Part shown: piece after piece, positions 4,918 to 6,980 of the stretch | Layout of the letters: the number at the start of each line of letters is the position of its first letter | How positions within the stretch are numbered: the stretch's first letter is position 1 | DNA from: Acidimicrobiales bacterium | GTDB taxonomy: Bacteria > Actinomycetota > Acidimicrobiia > Acidimicrobiales > RAAP-2 | Length of the DNA stretch: 6,980 nucleotides | Assembly (NCBI GenBank): GCA_017883125.1 | Contig: JADGOD010000243.1 | Coordinates: forward strand, 1 to 6,980 | Direction: 5' to 3' | Made by a program: the position numbers and the translations under genes | Notes under the pieces: generated by a model | Databases searched by the model: none | The model's input: the letters and a program-made list of their open reading frames with translations, nothing else | What the model was told of the DNA's origin: nothing

Positions 4918-6455
4918 TGGACGTGCAGCCGATGCAGGCGGACATGAACTGGTTCGGAGTCCTCGCGCACCACGCGAGCCGCAACCCATCGAAGCCGCTC
5001 TGCGTCTTCGGCGACGAGGTCGTCACCTATGGGGAGATGGTGGCTCGCTCCACCGCGCTGGCGGCCGGGCTCCACGAGCGCGGGGTCGGCGCCGGTGACG
5101 TCGTCGGCCTCCTCTCCTACAACTGCAACGAGTTCCTCGAGACGATCTTCGCGGCGAACTACCTCGGCGCGATCGTGATGCCGATCAACTGGCGGCTCGC
5201 CGCGCCCGAGATCCGGTACATCCTCGAGCACTCCGAAGCGCGCGCGCTCATCTGCGACGAATCACTCGTCGATCTCGCCGGCGAGGCGACGAAGAGCATG
5301 GAGGCCACCCTCTTGCGTGCCTGCATCTCGGGACCGGTTCCCGACGGGTGGACACCGCTCGCCGATGTCCGGGCAGCGTCGAATGTGCCGCCGCGCTCCC
5401 GCGCCGCCGGCGATGACGTCCACCGGTTGATGTACACATCGGGGACCACGGGACGCCCCAAGGGAGTTATGATCACGCACGCCAACCTGGCGTGGAAGAA
5501 CATGGCGCACATCATCGAGTTCGGCGTCACGAGCGCTGACCTCGGCCTGGCGTGCGGCCCGATGTACCACGTCGGCGCGCTCGACCTCACGACCACCACG
5601 TTGATCGCTGCGGGCGCGACGACCATCATCCATCGGGTCTTCGAGGCGGCCCAGGTCGTCGACGAGATCGAGCGGTCTCGTGTGAGCATCGTGTGGATGG
5701 CGCCTGCGATGGTCAATGCCATCATGGCTCTGCCTCACATCGAAGAGCGCGACCTCTCGTCGGTCCGGCTGCTCATCGGTGGCGGAGAGAAGATGCCGAT
5801 CCCCCTCATCGAGCGGCTTCAGCGGACCTTTCCCTCGGCGTGGTTCGCCGACGCGTACGGTCTCACCGAGACGGTCTCGGGTGACACCTTCCTGGACAAA
5901 GCGAGCACGGTTGCCAAGCTCGGGAGCGTCGGCCGTCCGTGCCCCTACCTCGAGCTCGACGTCTGGGACGACGACGGGAGCGCACTTCCCCCGGGCGAGC
6001 GCGGGGAAATCGTCCTGCGCGGCCCCAAGGTCTTCAAGGGCTACTGGCGGGATCCTGATGCGACCGACGCCGCGTTCGCCGGCGGGTGGTTCCACACCGG
6101 AGACATCGGCCTCAGGGACGACGACGGATACCTCTACATCGTCGATCGGCTCAAGGACATGATCTTGTCAGGGGGTGAGAACATCGCCGGCTCCGAGGTC
6201 GAACGCGTGCTCTATGAGCACGATGCGGTGCTCGAAGCCGCCGTAGTCGGGCGCCCTGACGATCGATGGGGTGAGGTCCCGGTCGCATTCGTCGTCTTGA
6301 AGCCGACCGCGACCGCAACGTCTGAGGAGCTCATCGAGCACTGCCGCCTCCAGCTTGCACGCTTCAAGGTGCCCAAGGAGATCGACTTCCTCGACGCGCT
6401 GCCGCGGAATCCATCCGGCAAGGTGCTCAAGCGCGAACTCCGAGCTGGAGCGTAA
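4917..6455 (+). CDS. Class I acyl-CoA synthetase (FadD-type, ANL superfamily)
   Basis: The enzyme activates a carboxylic acid with ATP to an acyl-adenylate and transfers it to CoA. From ATG 4917 it has 512 residues, the normal length for FadD-type ligases. The ATP/AMP P-loop YTSGTTGRPKG is at 173-183, the adenine-binding YGLTET at 314-319, TGD at 394-396 and the hinge region DRLKDMILSGGENI at 410-423. Near the C-terminus is NPSGKVLKRELR, with catalytic lysine K502. All core motifs are intact and there is no signal peptide. GTG 4905 is an alternative start adding four residues; ATG 4917 is preferred because GGGGA lies about 6 bases upstream and it makes a TGATG overlap with the mini-ORF. The gene diverges from the dioxygenase/GMC pair and may act after them by activating the acid product. 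Chain length or aromatic preference cannot be read from the sequence. No gene follows directly in an operon. Confidence 0.95.
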   Translation: MDVQPMQADMNWFGVLAHHASRNPSKPLCVFGDEVVTYGEMVARSTALAAGLHERGVGAGDVVGLLSYNCNEFLETIFAANYLGAIVMPINWRLAAPEIRYILEHSEARALICDESLVDLAGEATKSMEATLLRACISGPVPDGWTPLADVRAASNVPPRSRAAGDDVHRLMYTSGTTGRPKGVMITHANLAWKNMAHIIEFGVTSADLGLACGPMYHVGALDLTTTTLIAAGATTIIHRVFEAAQVVDEIERSRVSIVWMAPAMVNAIMALPHIEERDLSSVRLLIGGGEKMPIPLIERLQRTFPSAWFADAYGLTETVSGDTFLDKASTVAKLGSVGRPCPYLELDVWDDDGSALPPGERGEIVLRGPKVFKGYWRDPDATDAAFAGGWFHTGDIGLRDDDGYLYIVDRLKDMILSGGENIAGSEVERVLYEHDAVLEAAVVGRPDDRWGEVPVAFVVLKPTATATSEELIEHCRLQLARFKVPKEIDFLDALPRNPSGKVLKRELRAGA

Positions 6456-6526
6456 CGACGAGCAGCCAGCTCGAGAACGAGTCCAACAATCTGGTCGAAC
6501 TCTTCGACACCGTCCGCGGGATCTAG
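6455..6526 (+). pseudogene. Possible N-terminal remnant of a nitroreductase-type protein
   Basis: The frame read from 6455 gives TTSSQLENESNNLVELFDTVRG-I and stops at TAG 6524. The part NNLVELFDTVRG resembles the first helix of nitroreductase-family proteins, which usually continues into an Arg-rich segment that is missing here. No ATG, GTG or TTG start is visible in frame nearby, and the piece overlaps the ligase stop. The stretch is short and chance resemblance is quite possible. Confidence 0.2.
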
Positions 6527-6595
6527 TTGTAATAGCCAGGAACGTTGTCAGTTCGGCTCATGGTGTGAGCGAGAGCCCGGGAGGACCGTGGGCAC

Positions 6596-6685
6596 ATGCT
6601 CGCGCCCGGTGAGAAGGCTCCTGACGTCACGCTGCCTGATCAAGACCGATACTCCCGACCATGTGGCGAGCGCTCCAGCGGTTGA
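6596..6685 (+). pseudogene. Truncated N-terminus of a BCP/AhpC-TSA peroxiredoxin
   Basis: ATG 6596 follows a GGGAGGA ribosome site 10 bases upstream and encodes MLAPGEKAPDVTLPDQD. That is the classic opening of bacterioferritin-comigratory-protein type peroxiredoxins (pattern GxKAPDFTLPDQDG). After residue 17 the match ends, and the frame runs through RYSRPCGERSSG to TGA 6683. The thioredoxin-fold body and catalytic Cys region (PxxxTxxC) are absent, so this is a 29-residue relic of a roughly 150-160-residue enzyme that would have reduced hydroperoxides. Its start signals look intact, so the damage is a deletion or junction inside the gene at about 6646. Confidence 0.6.
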
Positions 6686-6729
6686 GCGGTCCTGCATGAC
6701 TGCTGGCCGGTGATCTCGGGCGCGCCCCA
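6686..6729. other. Junction between two convergent gene fragments
   Basis: These 44 bases separate the stop of the peroxiredoxin remnant on the plus strand from the stop of the Rieske-type remnant on the minus strand. No terminator hairpin with a T-run, insertion-sequence end or clear direct repeat is visible. Confidence 0.4.
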
Positions 6730-6975
6730 TCAGCTGGCTTCGTGGCTCATGCGCGGCTCGTCCATCTGGGGTTGCCGGTTCCCGCCCGACCGGGGTGGCT
6801 TGCCTGATTCTGAGCGTGACCACCAGCTCGTAGGTGGTGTCTCCCCTCGCAGCTCCTTCTCGAGCTCGACGAGCTCTCGGTCGTAGTTGCGCTCGCGCTG
6901 CACGAGCAGCGGGTCCGTCATCGCGAAGGGCACCGAGCCCACGCCTGGCCGTGAATGCTCGTCAGCGACGGTCAT
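6730..6975 (-). pseudogene. Truncated N-terminus of a Rieske oxygenase alpha subunit
   Basis: The frame from ATG 6975 has 81 residues. Residues 15-42 (VPFAMTDPLLVQRERNYD, then RELVELEKEL) resemble the start of ring-hydroxylating Rieske oxygenase alpha subunits. There a Tyr-Asp/Thr-x-Glu-Phe-x-x-Leu-Glu-Lys-Glu segment leads into a Trp-containing helix before the CxH...CxxH iron-sulfur site. Here the match stops at L42 (about 6850), and the remaining 39 residues are Ser/Arg/Pro-rich with no CxH or CxxH. The functional enzyme has about 400 residues, so this is a broken gene. The ribosome site and any further upstream codons are outside the window, so the true start is not certain. An unrelated intact small protein is the alternative. 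Confidence 0.45.
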
Positions 6976-6980
6976 GGCCG

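Noticed and set aside
5262..6095. Minus-strand frame of 277 codons inside the ligase
   Set aside because: Antisense to a gene with all ANL motifs intact; composition is that of a shadow frame.
6456..6473. Possible terminator hairpin after the ligase (cgagc-agcca-gctcg, 6459-6473)
   Set aside because: Only five base pairs and no following T-run, so a terminator is not supported.

Overview
The window is high-GC DNA with strongly G/C-biased third codon positions, GTG as well as ATG starts and purine-rich Shine-Dalgarno sites. A FadD-type acyl-CoA ligase sits beside a TauD/TfdA dioxygenase, a GMC oxidoreductase and a Rieske-oxygenase remnant. This suggests a catabolically versatile actinobacterium (or another high-GC soil, marine or wastewater bacterium). 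No marker in the window fixes the taxon.

Layout. Positions 1-911 hold two small integral-membrane protein genes on the minus strand, joined by an ATGA stop/start overlap and preceded by an extended -10 promoter; the second runs off the left edge. Positions 912-1439 have no intact gene. They contain a truncated second copy of the 5' end of the downstream-strand dioxygenase gene, ribosome binding site included. Positions 1440-3080 encode a full-length FAD-dependent GMC oxidoreductase, and 3163-4005 a full-length TauD/TfdA-type Fe(II)/2-oxoglutarate dioxygenase; both are on the minus strand and probably co-transcribed. Just upstream of the dioxygenase are a 21-codon open frame with a perfect Shine-Dalgarno, a small inverted repeat and a good sigma70-like promoter. 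About 660 bases (4210-4869) are a divergent intergenic region. Positions 4917-6455 encode a complete class I acyl-CoA synthetase on the plus strand, preceded by a 15-codon mini-ORF whose stop overlaps its start. Positions 6456-6980 look decayed: short N-terminal pieces of a peroxiredoxin, a Rieske oxygenase alpha subunit and possibly a nitroreductase lie within about 520 bases.

How the genes may work together (inference). The dioxygenase could hydroxylate and so cleave an ether, sulfonate or alkyl substrate. The GMC enzyme could oxidise the resulting alcohol, and the divergently transcribed ligase could activate the resulting acid as its CoA thioester. The Rieske remnant fits a former aromatic or steroid-type catabolic locus. 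The substrate cannot be read from the sequence.

No CRISPR array, tRNA, rRNA, intact insertion sequence or phage gene was seen. The most unusual signals are the duplicated 5' end of the dioxygenase gene, the cluster of 5'-end gene fragments at the right end, and the short upstream frames overlapping the starts of both divergent catabolic genes.
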